Source: Volutella citrinella
Taxonomy: Eukaryota; Ascomycota; Sordariomycetes; Hypocreales; Nectriaceae
DNA: 64,000 nucleotides
Assembly: GCA_034401135.1 (NCBI GenBank)
Contig: JAWZSP010000002.1
Coordinates: 2,914,001 to 2,978,000, forward strand
Direction: 5' to 3'
Below the pieces are notes generated by a model. That model was given only the letters and a program-made list of their open reading frames with translations, searched no databases and had not been told where the DNA came from. The position numbers were made by a program, and so were the translations under genes. This document shows, piece after piece, positions 47,739 to 59,300 of this stretch (position 1 is its first letter; each line of letters begins with the position of its first letter).

Positions 47739-49397
47739 ACCAATAGATATGTTGCCTTAAGCAAAACGTATCGCATTCGAGCGACTTTGGATGAATAATC
47801 ATTACTAAACACAGAAAGCCATCGGTTACAATGTCCTAAGGAACAGTGTCTTGTCTCACGCTGGGTGTATAATGACTTGCCAGTGATGTCCACTACTAGT
47901 TGATACGTCTCGCACTTCAGGATCTACATCGACTTCCCAAAGGCAGAATACAGTATAATGGTATGGTAGCAAGGGTAGGAAGGTGTTGGCAGGGAAGTAA
48001 CCTTGGTAACTTACTTTTGAGCAATGCGCTGTCGATCATCACCAAGTAATACGCCAGTTAGTGCTGGTCAAGGTATTTATTTGATCCATTGCGCCGGTGC
48101 CCCTTTTGCTATCTTGAGGAGTCTCGGGTCACCCGGCTAAGCAATTCCTCTATGGTGTCTTGTTTTGTCCGGAAAGTGTGTTGCCAGGTATCCAGTCTCA
48201 TTCCGGCTCTGCTTGGCGATGATGGGCTTCCACTAGGTAAGGTACCAAGGGTAGCCGTAGCCTTAGGCCCAAGTCAGCCATCCGATACGATTCATGTCTG
48301 ATATCGCTCGCTCCTGTACTTTCAACGAAACAACGCCCTAGGCTCAGGCGCCTGTACTAGGTGCTGGATGTGGGCCGCTTTCGGGTTTCTGTGGTACCTT
48401 CTAAAGTAAGGTAAGGTACGGAGGATGAGAGGGGCTATTCCACCCCTCCCTCCGCTCCTCCCTAGAAATGCCCCTCGCACATGCCTGCTTCGCGGGTTAC
48501 AACGCGCCACAAGCGCTAGAGCAACCGCCACGTCTAGCACGCCCGCGCCTGCAGGCCGAAGCCACTCCTCCCTCGTCTCGCCTCTTGAATGCAACTCGGC
48601 ATCTTCAACCTGCAACAACCCCCATCAAAGTCCATCTCACTAATCTCCTCTTCACATGACGGCAGTACCAATCAATCTGCCCTTCCTTGACAAGCAATTG
48701 TCTCCTGCTTTGAAAACTCCTCTCCGGCCTTCAACATAGACATCGTGACTTATCGAAAGCACCGGCGACCGAAAACCCCCTTTCGTCTCGATCACGAATT
48801 CACTACCCAACATCGCCCGTGATCCCGACTACTTTCCGACGTCCACCAAGGCTCTTGTTATTCCTCTAGATTCGCCGAATCCGCCGTTCCGACAAGAGAC
48901 TGCCACAGGCCCTCAAGACGCCGACAAATCGCAGAGCTCACGCTGGTTAGGTCCGTCAAGGTCGCATCCGCTGCAATCCACCGGTTCGACGAACCACAGT
49001 CCATTTCAACAAACGCTTCGCATACAATCGACTTTCAGCTATCATACGGTCCCATACGGCCATAAACTGCGGGCTGCTACCTTGTCGCTAGAGGCCTTAC
49101 GGTCTTTGCCAGGCGATGTGGCTGGGGGGGTTGACCTCGTGAACTAGAACGGAGGGATCGAGGTCCAAGATACACCACAGCCCTGCAGAGGACAGTCATA
49201 GTTTTTGTCCGAAAATATTCCATGGGAGACCCTTGAGTACTGTATTTGGCGGTCTCTGTCTTGCGGGAGTGTCTATCCGTTCCAAGCCTGCGCCCACGCT
49301 CGATTGTCGTCAGTGCCAGCACTCGGCCTGGTCAACACGGCTTCATTTCGACTGTTCCAGCCACTCCCCACTTCACAAGCTTCTCAAGTCGGCTGGG
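47739..49397. other. Intergenic region with long leader
   Basis: This 1.66 kb has no supported gene. It starts with the IAH1 3' UTR. A C/T-rich zone covers about 48430-48660 and the sequence stays pyrimidine-rich to 49397, which suggests a long 5' leader for the gene at 49398. Short GGTACCTT/AAGGTA palindromic strings occur near 48240 and 48400. Confidence 0.5.
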
Positions 49398-51290
49398 ATG
49401 GATCCGCGGTATTCTGCAACCCGAGAAGAGCTGTATAATCTGCAGATGGAAGTGAAGCAAATCCAATACTCACAGAGCAACCATGCAGAGCGACTACTAC
49501 GACTCGAGAAGCGACAGGCGGACGACGCAGCACTGAAATCTGTGTGGAATTCCCCGTTTCCCGGAGTGCTTGGTGGCACTCCGCAGCATGGTAAGCAATA
49601 GTTTGCCACGTTGCCAACCCTTCTGATTGACATGACATGTGCAGGCCCAGTCCAAATCCCCCAGAATGACATATTCGACGATTTGGACGAGCATGGCGAG
49701 CAGTTGCTAGGCTCGCTCCATCTTGGACCGGCGGAAGAGGAGCCTGTCCGTCGAGGGGCAGCTTCACGGGCAAATAGTGTTCGTTTCGATGAAAGTGCCC
49801 TGCACGGCTCCAACTGGGGCGGCCAAAGTAACCGCCACTCCGGCGACTTCGGTCCTATGCGGCCAGGGAGTAGCCTTATGATGGAACGTTCGTTGTCGCA
49901 CAAGTCTGATGGGCGGCATAGCTCAGCTGGGCATTCAGTCCACTCACACCATTCTGTTGCTTCAGGAAGGGCCAGTAGCTTGGGCTTGGACAACAATTTT
50001 GGCGTTGGGGATGATGACGACGACTCGTTTGAGATGCCTGGTCCCCCGCCCTCCTTCTACGTGATTGGACCAGTTCCATCTATCATCCGGTGCTGGTTGA
50101 CGAACAACTTTGGCCACTCTACGCTTCTCTATGCAGACTTGTGTACCGGTGCGCAGAAGTCAACTGTCGACTACTCTCTCCTCCAGGAACTTGATCTTCT
50201 GGATGAAGTGCAGCGGGATGTCGATGGGGTCTACCGGGTTAGACTCAACGTCTACTTCGCCGAAGCTGTCATCACACACCATGGTAGCAGAGCCGAGAGC
50301 CCACGAGGGCCCGTCCCTTCCATTACGGTTTTTTTCGAGGTCTTCGGCGTTCATCACCCCCAAGTAGTGGGGGATAAGTCGATTCGGATTTTCCTAGGAA
50401 GCGATGCTCTGCGAGCGCACTCGGCGGACCTGCTATTCTCGCAAAACAAGATGACGCTCTACGACGATGAGCGCGACCGTCTTCAGGTTCCCTTCGTCAG
50501 ACCTGAGGACGAGTCTGCTTTTCGTAATCTCTATACAATCAACGCCATGCCAGAAAAGCCAAAACTCAATGCCAGCGCAATGCCGTTCGTTTCAGGAGAG
50601 ACAGTATCGGATTCGCAGACAGGCGGTCATAGCACGACGGCAGAAGCTGTGGAGGACCAGGATTCCAGATCCGAGGCTTCTCCAGCTATATCCCAAGCTG
50701 AGCCCAGCAAACATGACGGCCTCAGCAGCAACGTGTCGGATAATGGCGAGGGTACCAAGCTTGGCCGTGATTTGAACGGGGCTGAGCTGGGGAAGAAGGA
50801 TAGCCAGGGAGGGTCATCAACATCGGAGACATCCCGCCGAGAGTCTTCGACAGGAATTTGGGGTTCATGGCGCCAGACCGGGGGCAACTCGGCGGACAGT
50901 TCACAACGGGAGACGGGCCCGCTGAGTGGATACCAACCGGCAGGCCGGAGCGGGCGCAACATGAAGGTGTTGAAGCCGCAGAAATCAGCCTCCAACTCAG
51001 CACGAACAGGGTCCTCATATGAGCCCCCACCGCCATCCAAGATACCGGATGGTCGGCGCAAGAGCCAGGCGAGTGTGAACGCGGAGAACGGGATTGGGGC
51101 TGCTCGATGGGAAGGAAAGCGGATCGCGAGTGCCGGAGCTGAGCTCAAGACGCAACCATTGGCAACGCGTGAAGCTCGAAATGCTAATAACGGCAATACG
51201 TTGCCGCGGGCGGCCAACCCGGTTGGAGTGGGCTCGGCCTTTTCGTGGATGACGCCGTCAATGAAGCCCAAAGCCGCTGGCATTGAATGA
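49398..51290 (+). CDS. Conserved fungal protein of unknown function, mostly disordered
   Basis: Two exons, 49398-49590 and 49645-51290; 54-nt intron; 612 aa. Residues 8-45 form a predicted coiled coil (EELYNLQMEVKQIQ...LLRLEKRQADD). A Ser/His/Gly-rich linker follows to about 190. A compact ordered segment of about 150 residues (roughly 195-345) begins PGPPPSFYVIGPVPSIIRCWLTNNFGH and includes strands such as YRVRLNVYFAEAV, ITVFFEVFGVH and IRIFLGSDALRAHSADLLFSQNKMTLYDD. It resembles a small beta-rich domain, perhaps aspartic-protease-like or UBX-type, that I cannot name. The remaining ~265 residues are Ser/Gly/Lys-rich and disordered. No catalytic motif is seen. Homologues with this N-terminus exist in filamentous ascomycetes as far as I recall, under inconsistent names. 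Confidence 0.82.
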
Positions 51291-51923
51291 AGGAAACCGC
51301 GTCTTGTTCGCCCTGCGTCGTCCAACAGCATCGTTTTCTCTTGCTTTCTCCCGAACAGCGGAGACATAATAGGTTGGGCCTGTAAAAGCACTGGTGATTG
51401 TCGTGTATTTGGAGCACAGGTAGAGGAGGTAACTCACAATGAAATCAGGGCTTTGAGGCCAGTCCTCAGAAACACATAACATGGTCGAGCCAGGGATTGC
51501 AGACACCGTCTTGGACGGAACCTATCGTGTGAGCTTTCGCTGTTGTAATTATTGCCCGTCTTCTCCGGCGCGCTCTGTGAAGACAGAGCAGGGAAATGGC
51601 AGATTGAGAACTACTACTACTAATAAGCAATGAGCTGCAAAGCCATTCCGTCGCGCTTATGCACCCCGCGGCCGGCGCCCCACGACGCAATATTAGCGCC
51701 TTTCAGGCCTCCAAGCCCAATTAACTCCCGTCATGAGCATCGATACCGCGAGCAGCTAGGCGTTGCGTCCCTCCATCCCCGTTTCGTTGGTGCTGCGTCA
51801 CTGCCCGAACATTCCTGCCATCGTTCTTTGCTTCGTTCCTTCCTTTCTTTCCACAGCTTCATTCCCCTCCCCTCTTGCCTCCGCTTCTTCCGTTTCCCCT
51901 ACCCTTCCCCATCATTGTTAGTC
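51291..51923. other. Intergenic region before the isochorismatase-like gene
   Basis: This 633 nt starts with a 3' UTR. From about 51770 to 51920 it is strongly C/T-rich (TTCCTTCCTTTC-type runs), a usual mark of a fungal 5' leader just before a start codon. It supports a transcript beginning upstream of the ATG at 51924. Confidence 0.5.
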
Positions 51924-53096
51924 ATGTCGCGGCCAGTCGCCCTCACCACGAGAGCCCTCCGCGGCCGATGCAGCGCGTCTCCTTCCCTCTCTCGCTCTCT
52001 ATCCCACCAGCAGTGCTTCGTCCGTGGTTTCGGTATTAGTGCGCCCGCCACTAACCCAACTCCATCCACCCCGCAGGTCCGGGGCCTACAGCTCTACCGC
52101 CGTTGCCCTCGGCCTATGCTCGCCTCTTCGGCACACGGTAATGTTGCTCCCGCAAACACATCGCTTTGGCCACCGACACCGACATCAACGCTGGCGGCCC
52201 CGGTTGCTTCTTCCTGTAGAACCATGGCTTCTGGTAACCAGCTGGCGCCTCCCTCGGGGTTGCGTTTCTGTGCGTGAGCTCGTCTCTCCCTCAGAGACCG
52301 CTGTTCCAACCCACCATGACGATGAAACTGACACCTCCGTTAGCCCATCCGGTGATTCTGTATGCCGCGCCAATTGCATGAGTGCGAGTGTCCCATCTAA
52401 AAGTGATACAGTGTCTGCGACATGCAGGAAAAATTCCGCGATGCCATACACGAGTTTGACAAGATGTACGTCCTCAGCCAAGGGTATACGCTCTCCCCGA
52501 CTCCGTTCCGCTTTCCCTCACACCCTCGTTCTGGCTCCTCCTTGAGATAGATCGTGAAATTGTCATGATTCTCACACTTTGCGTCCAGCGTCCTCACCGC
52601 CCAAAAGATCCTCACCTTCGCCAACAATCTGGATATCCCCGTCATCACCACTACCCAGACTTCTGCCAAACTCGGCCCGACTGTACCCTCACTAGCCGCT
52701 CTTCTCCATGCCGCACCGGTGGATAAGACGCGGTTTTCCATGGCCATTGAACCGATCACTGACAATCTTCCCGTGAGTGGTGCCCAAATTGCCCTCGTTG
52801 GTATCGAGTCCCACATCTGCATCACCCAGACGGCCCTTGATCTGCGTGACAAGGGTCACCAAGTCTACGTCCTGGCTGACGGCGTCTCGTCCTGCAACCC
52901 TGCCGAGGTAACCGTTGCCCTGGACCGCCTCCGAGCCGAAAGGGGCATCACAGTCACCTCGAGTGAGAGTTGGATGTACGAGTGTGTGGGCGATGCCGCC
53001 CATCCGGACTTTAAGGCCCTCATTGGCGTGGTTAAGGGCGCCATGGCAGACACGAAGAAGGTCTGGGCGTCCCTTTCACCCTCCCCCAAGATTTGA
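51924..53096 (+). CDS. Isochorismatase-family hydrolase, possible mitochondrial N-terminal extension
   Basis: Exons 51924 (or 52224)-52273, 52412-52465 and 52589-53096; introns 138 and 123 nt. From 52224 (MASGNQ...) the product is 203 aa, the usual length for the cysteine-hydrolase fold. From 51924 it is 303 aa. There is no stop between the two ATGs, and the extra 100 residues are Arg/Ser/Pro-rich with almost no acidic residues. Family residues are present: the Asp in VCDMQEKF, the Lys in TTQTSAKLG, and the nucleophilic Cys in GIESHICITQTA. The family hydrolyses small ether, amide or peptide-like bonds; the substrate is unknown. The first splice join (LRFCA|VCDMQ) is shorter than expected for relatives, which have a few more residues before VCD, so exon 1 is the least certain part. 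It is convergent with midasin. Confidence 0.8.
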
Positions 53097-53319
53097 ACGC
53101 GGGGCCGAGCGCTTCCGTTGTATATCTGTGTAACGGGCTGTACAAGTTTCGCAAAGCAAGATGGTGGATATTGTACCTCCCTTTTGTATCTATCATGTCT
53201 ATGAAAACGCCATACCAAATCATAGTGCATTCAATCTATATCTATCATCCAATGACACGGCCGTAAGACTCCATAACTCCGCTGCAATGAAAACCCCAGT
53301 GCTTTTGCCTACTGCCAGC

Positions 53320-56300
53320 TCAGGCATTCACCTCTGCAAACCAGGTGCGCAGCAATCCTGCCAAAGCGCTAGGCAGCTCTTCCAAGTGGTGAACGATCAG
53401 ATAGTACTGGAAGGGGAACGTGTCCAGATACCGTTCAATGACCACCCGGCTCTCTCCGCCGTCTCGCACGAACTTGGCCTCCTTGAGCTCCAGCACGCTG
53501 TCGCCCTTCTTTTTCTTTGTGTCATCCATAATGATGAACACAATCATAACCCGCTCTTCCATCGCCTCGCGCAGTTGTCGCCGGATCGACTCGTGAGATG
53601 ATGATGGCGTCAGTCCATCCGACAAGATAAGCGCCAGTTGCCACAGATCCGGGTTGCCAGTGCCCTGTTGCCGCGCCAGGCGGAAAGTCTCCATCGTCTG
53701 GCGAATGAGGAGACCGATGTCAGTTCGATCCTGGCCGAAGTTGAACTTTTGGAGGATCTTGGCCCCAGCATCCGCGCCAAACGGCTCTGTGAGCGCGTGG
53801 GCCGTAAAGACGTCGCTGCCGAAACCCATGACGCCGACCTGGCCGGCCTCGAGCATGGTCAGGGACCGGGAGACCATGACGAGCGATTCCATGGCGAGCA
53901 CTCCCGAGGACGATTCACCCATACTCTTGCTGTCGTCGACGCAGAGGAAAATCTGGTATGTTCGTTTGGTGGGGATGCTGCGTCGCATCCATATCTTGTC
54001 CCGCTTGTAGCTGGAGGCAATGTAGGGGATGATGCGCTTGATGTTGAGTCGCTTTCCAGTCCTGAATGCCCCAGACAATTTGGTCGACTGCGACGGCGTC
54101 AGGATCAGCCGCAGCTGCGAGGTTAGGGCCAGGGAGAGTGGGTGAGTCTTGGTTTGAAAGTCGGTCCACTGTTGCATGGACTCGCCATAGTCCCGCAGGG
54201 GTCGCTCGTCGTCAGATATGTGCGTTATGGAGAGTTGCGTCGACGTCTCCTGGATATCTGCCTCCTCTTCGTCCTCTTCCTTCATCGCCTCAGGGGACTC
54301 CTCCGGTGTGGTTTCACGGTTGTAATTGCCCTGCCGCGTCTTGACACCGGATCGAGGGTCATCTTGATCCTTGGCATTGTCCTGTTTGGCCTCGTCGTCT
54401 TGCTCGGGTGGCTCGCTGACATCCATCTTGTCTGCCTCCTTATCAGCACCCTCCTCTTCGTCTGCGTCCATCAACCGGCTGGAAGGGTCCTGCTTCTCCT
54501 CGTCGATGGCCATTGAATCATCAATCGGCTGGACTTGGTCATCGTCTGCTGTGCCCATAGCCTGAGCGTCGGCAGCCATGTTGTCATCCTGCAGGTGTTG
54601 GAATTCTCGCCGACTTTGATCCGCCTCTGGATCTTGAGGAGCCTTCGGTTCCTCTTCTTCCTTATCATCGGCACTCTTGATATCCTCTTGCTGGCGATGC
54701 CATCGCTCCAAGGCATCACCAAGCTTCTTGAAAGGGTCGCTGCGCGCAGACTCTGAGCTCTCCTGTTCCTGCTCAGCCTTTTCAACCACATCCTTGGATC
54801 TGGACATGGTGCCCTTGTTTCCAGCGTTGGTGTCTTGGTCAGCCGCTCCATCTCCCATTTCGCCATTGTCTTGCTGAGCAGCATTATTTTGGAAGCCCTG
54901 GTCAAGGTCCATCGCTTCGGCATCTTGATCTTGGCCAGAGCTTTTCACATCACTGGGCGCGGCATTCTCTGCGCTGGTGGCGTCAGTTTCGGGAGGTGGC
55001 ACTTGGTCCGTCGGCTTCTCCTCATCTCTCCCCTCGTCTTCGGGCTCAGCCTCCTCGCGAGCATCCTCGTCATCTTTGAGCTTATCATCGCTCTCCTCGT
55101 CGTCCTCTTTCTCATCTTCCTCCCCTTCGTTGGCCCCTGCTTCGTCTTCTGCCTCTTCCTGTAATTGGGCCTCGGCCTCGGCGTCACCCGCATCGTCATC
55201 TTCTTTGCCATCGTCCATCGGATCGTCCTCCTGGTCCAGAGTGTCTTCGATATCTGAAGCCAGGTCCAAGTCGTCGCTATCAGAAGCAGATTCATGGTCG
55301 CCATCCAAATCCAAATCCATGTCCTCTGGGAGAGCCAGAGCATCCTTCTCCTCTGCAGTGTCCTCCTGTTTGTTCATCTCATCCTGGGTTTTGACGTCCT
55401 CCTCTTCATGGCTGACTTCTTCTGCCTCCTTTTCAGCCGTATCTTCGGGTTCGTCTTTTTCTTCCCCCTGTTTCTTTGCGTCTTCATCCGCTGCCATTTG
55501 CTCATCTTCCTGTTTCTCTCCCTTTGATCTGTCTCCTTCCTGATCCTTCTCCGCTTTGTCGTCATCGCCATCCCACATCTTCTCATCAACGGCCGTGGGA
55601 TCCAAGTCGTCGACATCGCCAGACTCCTCATCCATCTCATCCTCTTCGTCTTCCTCCTCACCATTCTTGGATCCTTCCTCTTCCTCATCCTCGCCAACCT
55701 CCTTGTCGCCCATTTCTCCCTCCATGTCCTCGTCTGCCATATCCACGGCATCCTTTTGGTCCTCTATATCTTCACTCTCTTCTTGGTTGTGTTCTTGTGC
55801 AAGCTCCGTCAGGTCCTCGTCAGGTTGGATGTCCTTGCTAATATCTTCTGCTCCTTGACCGTCTCCCAGTCCAGTCCCGGATTCGAGCTTGCCTGATTCG
55901 CCAGATGTCTCTTCGGACTTTTCCTTGGGCGTGCAGAACCCATTCGATGCGAGCTGAGTGAAAGATTTGGCCATACTATGCGTCATCCTTGTGACTGCCC
56001 CATGAATATTGACAGTTTGCAGAAGTGACTGCCGGCAGAGTGCTGCAAATTCGACAATAATCGGGGATGCAATATCAAGAAGGCCCATGGCCGCTTGGCT
56101 CTTCTCTGGCTGTTCCAGGTCAATGCGGTGTATCATATCAATGCACCTGGCGATCTCTCTTTGCACTTCCTGAATATGCAACTTCTTCAGCAATGCGATG
56201 AAGCCTTCGCTGTGGTTGATAAGCCACCCTTGCTCGTCATGTTTCCGAGGAATATCGCCAGCAGCCTTCTTAGATCCTTCCACCGCCACAAGAACCTTGT

Positions 56301-59300
56301 CACACAGGTTTGACAAAGAAGTGGCAAAGGCTGTCAAGTCCAAGTCGGTTGGACGACATGTCATAGCATGTGATGTGGTTTCAGTCCAGGCACAGAGCTG
56401 CTTGAAAATGAAACCCAGGTTTGGCTCTTGCGCAGTCAGCTGTTCAAGGAGCTTCTGGAAGGCTTGTAGGCTACATGAGAAGTCCGACTCCGCTTTAGCC
56501 ATTGCCTCCGATGTGAGACCAGATGGCATTTGGCCAAGTTCGCTGCATGTTGATTCGAGAGACTCAAACTTATCAGACCAAGCTGTCAGCTGGTCAAGGG
56601 CAGATTGATGATCCACTTGCCCAAGTTTGCCGTGGATGCCAATCAGCTTGGTGGCAAACTTGCCAACATGAACCAGCCACTGCAGCACTTGGCGCCAGTC
56701 CGATTGTGTCTTGAGCTTGGTCAACGACCCGCGGGATTCAAAGTCCCCGAGATCAGTCAATGTCTTGCTTGAATGTAGGAGGGATGTCACAGCTTCTGAA
56801 GTGGAGGCGATCGTGCTTCTTTGCTTCAGTAAAAAGCTAAGCATGCCTTCAACGAACCCGATGCTGCGGCCGACTTCGGCGCTTGTCAAGTCCTCTGAAT
56901 GAGCTCGAGCAGCTGCCCTGGCATTTGGTGCAAGGTCGAGGATTTTATGGAAATGGTAGTCAATGGGTTCCATGGCTTTGCTTTCGGGTAAGCTTATATG
57001 CTGCGTGGAAGCAAGGACAAGCGACAAGCCATCCTGAAGGGCCAGCATGTCTTGTGCAAGGTTATAACTGAAGCCCATCTGGCGAAGGTCTCGGAGAGTA
57101 TCCGCGAACAGCTTTCGCTTTCTCGTTTTAAGATGTTTGACGGTGTCCTTGTTTTCGTCATTCAAAACATCTGGCGTTTCCTTCTTCAGCTCAGCCATGG
57201 ACTCGTTGAGGCTAGCCATGAAGTCGTCGATGACTTGGGGAACTTCGGAGATCATTACAGCAGACTCGGAGATTTTGCGCATCACCGAAACGGTCGTTGA
57301 TACATTGGCCAAGCGCCTGCGTTTTTCGACCCATCCAGGAAGGGCTCGATCAACACGTTCAAAAGCACCCGCAGAGGGCTGCTTAGGTGCCTGTCCAACT
57401 CGGGACTGCGCGCGTGCTGCCATTTCTTCGTCTGGAAGCCCTTGTTCGATAATGTGCTTGACTTCCTGGCCAAGAATGCCACGGAATTTCCTGACGAGTC
57501 GGAACAGCTTCTGGTGGGACTTGCGAGCGCTTTCCCTCAGAGCATTGATGTTGGTGTCCTTCCAACTGGCCACGAGCAGAACATCCTTCATTTTCTTCTC
57601 AATGGGCTGGCGCCCCCGTTGAATGGTTTCATCCACCAGCTTTGCGTACCGAGCATAATAGTGGACAAAATTGGTCAGCGCATTGAGAATGATTCCTAGA
57701 GCGGCGTAATCCCGCGTAAGGAACTGGAGATATTGTCGAAGTTGTTGCAACAACGCCAGTCTGCCCTTGAATTGCCCGATGATGGAAGTTGAGAAGTACG
57801 TTTCCAGGGTCTGGATGAGAGATACCGCATATTCCTGTAACTCACTTGGGGAATCGATGAGAGACAGGGGTACATCGATGATAACCTGGTAAGCCACAAA
57901 CCACCAGGAGTATGCATCGTCTTGGCACTTCTTCTGTTCCATGTCAAAGAGGTTTGCCCATGTCGACAATTCAAGACGTCGCCATCGGATGATGGTATCA
58001 GTGAGTTCTGAGTGCAGCTCTGGCACACCATAAATTCGGCTTGCCCAACCACCGAATTGCCACTCGTAAACATGCCCATGTAGGTGTTCCACTCTTGGGA
58101 GAATTTTTGCAAGCGGTTCTGTGTGCACGAGCTCCAGAAGCTTGTCGCAAGATTGGACCACATCTTCCAATGGCTGCATATGGCCGATTTCGTCGACGCG
58201 CTGCAGCTCTCGAAATCGTGCCCTTATTTTGTGTGTCAACACAACGAGACGTCGAGCTTCGGGCACATTGGCACTGGTGTAGAAGTTGTATGCCTTGTCA
58301 ACTGATGTTGATGCCAAGGACTCCATCTTATCGTTAAGCGTCAAGAGTACACCAGCCAGCATTTGACTGTTTAGGTCACGGTCGATGTTTGAGTGCTCTG
58401 AGGTTTCTGTGCTAACACGATGACCGATAACCTTGAAGAACTTCTCCAGCGCAAGCTCTGGGTTGTCTTGGGTAAGGAAGATTCGGCCATGGACATCTGC
58501 GACTTTAAGAGACAGGTCACGAACTTCGTGGCTCTTCTTCGGGGCTGTCGTCGTGGTGCTGGCCTCTTCCTCATCATAAGCAGGGAACAGCTCGTTGAAC
58601 TCTTCGGCATCGAGTTCTTCTTCATCTTCCAGGCTGCCTCGGAAGCGGTAAAGACTGCCCTTGGCTGCTTCTTCCTTTTGATCAGCTTCAAGCTTTTTGG
58701 TCCATTCCGTGTAGAAGTTGTGAAAACACTCGGATACCAACTCGCGGGCTCTCGCAGAAATAACATCCAAGTTTTGGATGCTCACAGTAGCCGCAATGTA
58801 ATTCAGAAACTCGGGACTTCTTGTTGAGAAAGATCCCGAGGCCTGGTCCCACTGTTTACCGCCGAAGAAGGGGGCAACTTGGAGAATCTCTCGCATCGCT
58901 GGAGACAGATGTGTAGCTGAACTAGCCTCGCAGAGGGACAGGCCCACCAGCGCACACCGCAGAAGGTTGTTTGTGGGTCGAGTCATATCTTGGTATGCAT
59001 CAAATCGTGTCGAAAGTCGGTCCAAGAGGCGAAGAAGATTCTCCTTCACAAGTTTCATGTCCTCCAAGGCCGTCTCTGGATCAGAATCGAGAAGAGCAAG
59101 GGCTCCGGAAAGGCTAGGTCCAGTCACAGCTTTCAGCACGTTGGTAAATTCAGCGTGGAGTCCACTGAGCTCAGACTTGTCCGGTCTGTAAATCGGTTGC
59201 ACTTCTGATGGCAACGGGCCCAAGTCAGCCACCTCCTGCTCCAGTTGCAAAAGCCGCTGGTTCGTGTCTTGGCCGGTGAAGCGCTGTTCGAAGGACCTTA

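Noticed and set aside
54977..55543. 188-codon serine-rich + strand frame
   Set aside because: It is antisense to the acidic region of midasin. GAT/GAG/GAA codons read backwards give Ser, Leu and Phe codons, so a long Ser-rich frame is expected by composition.
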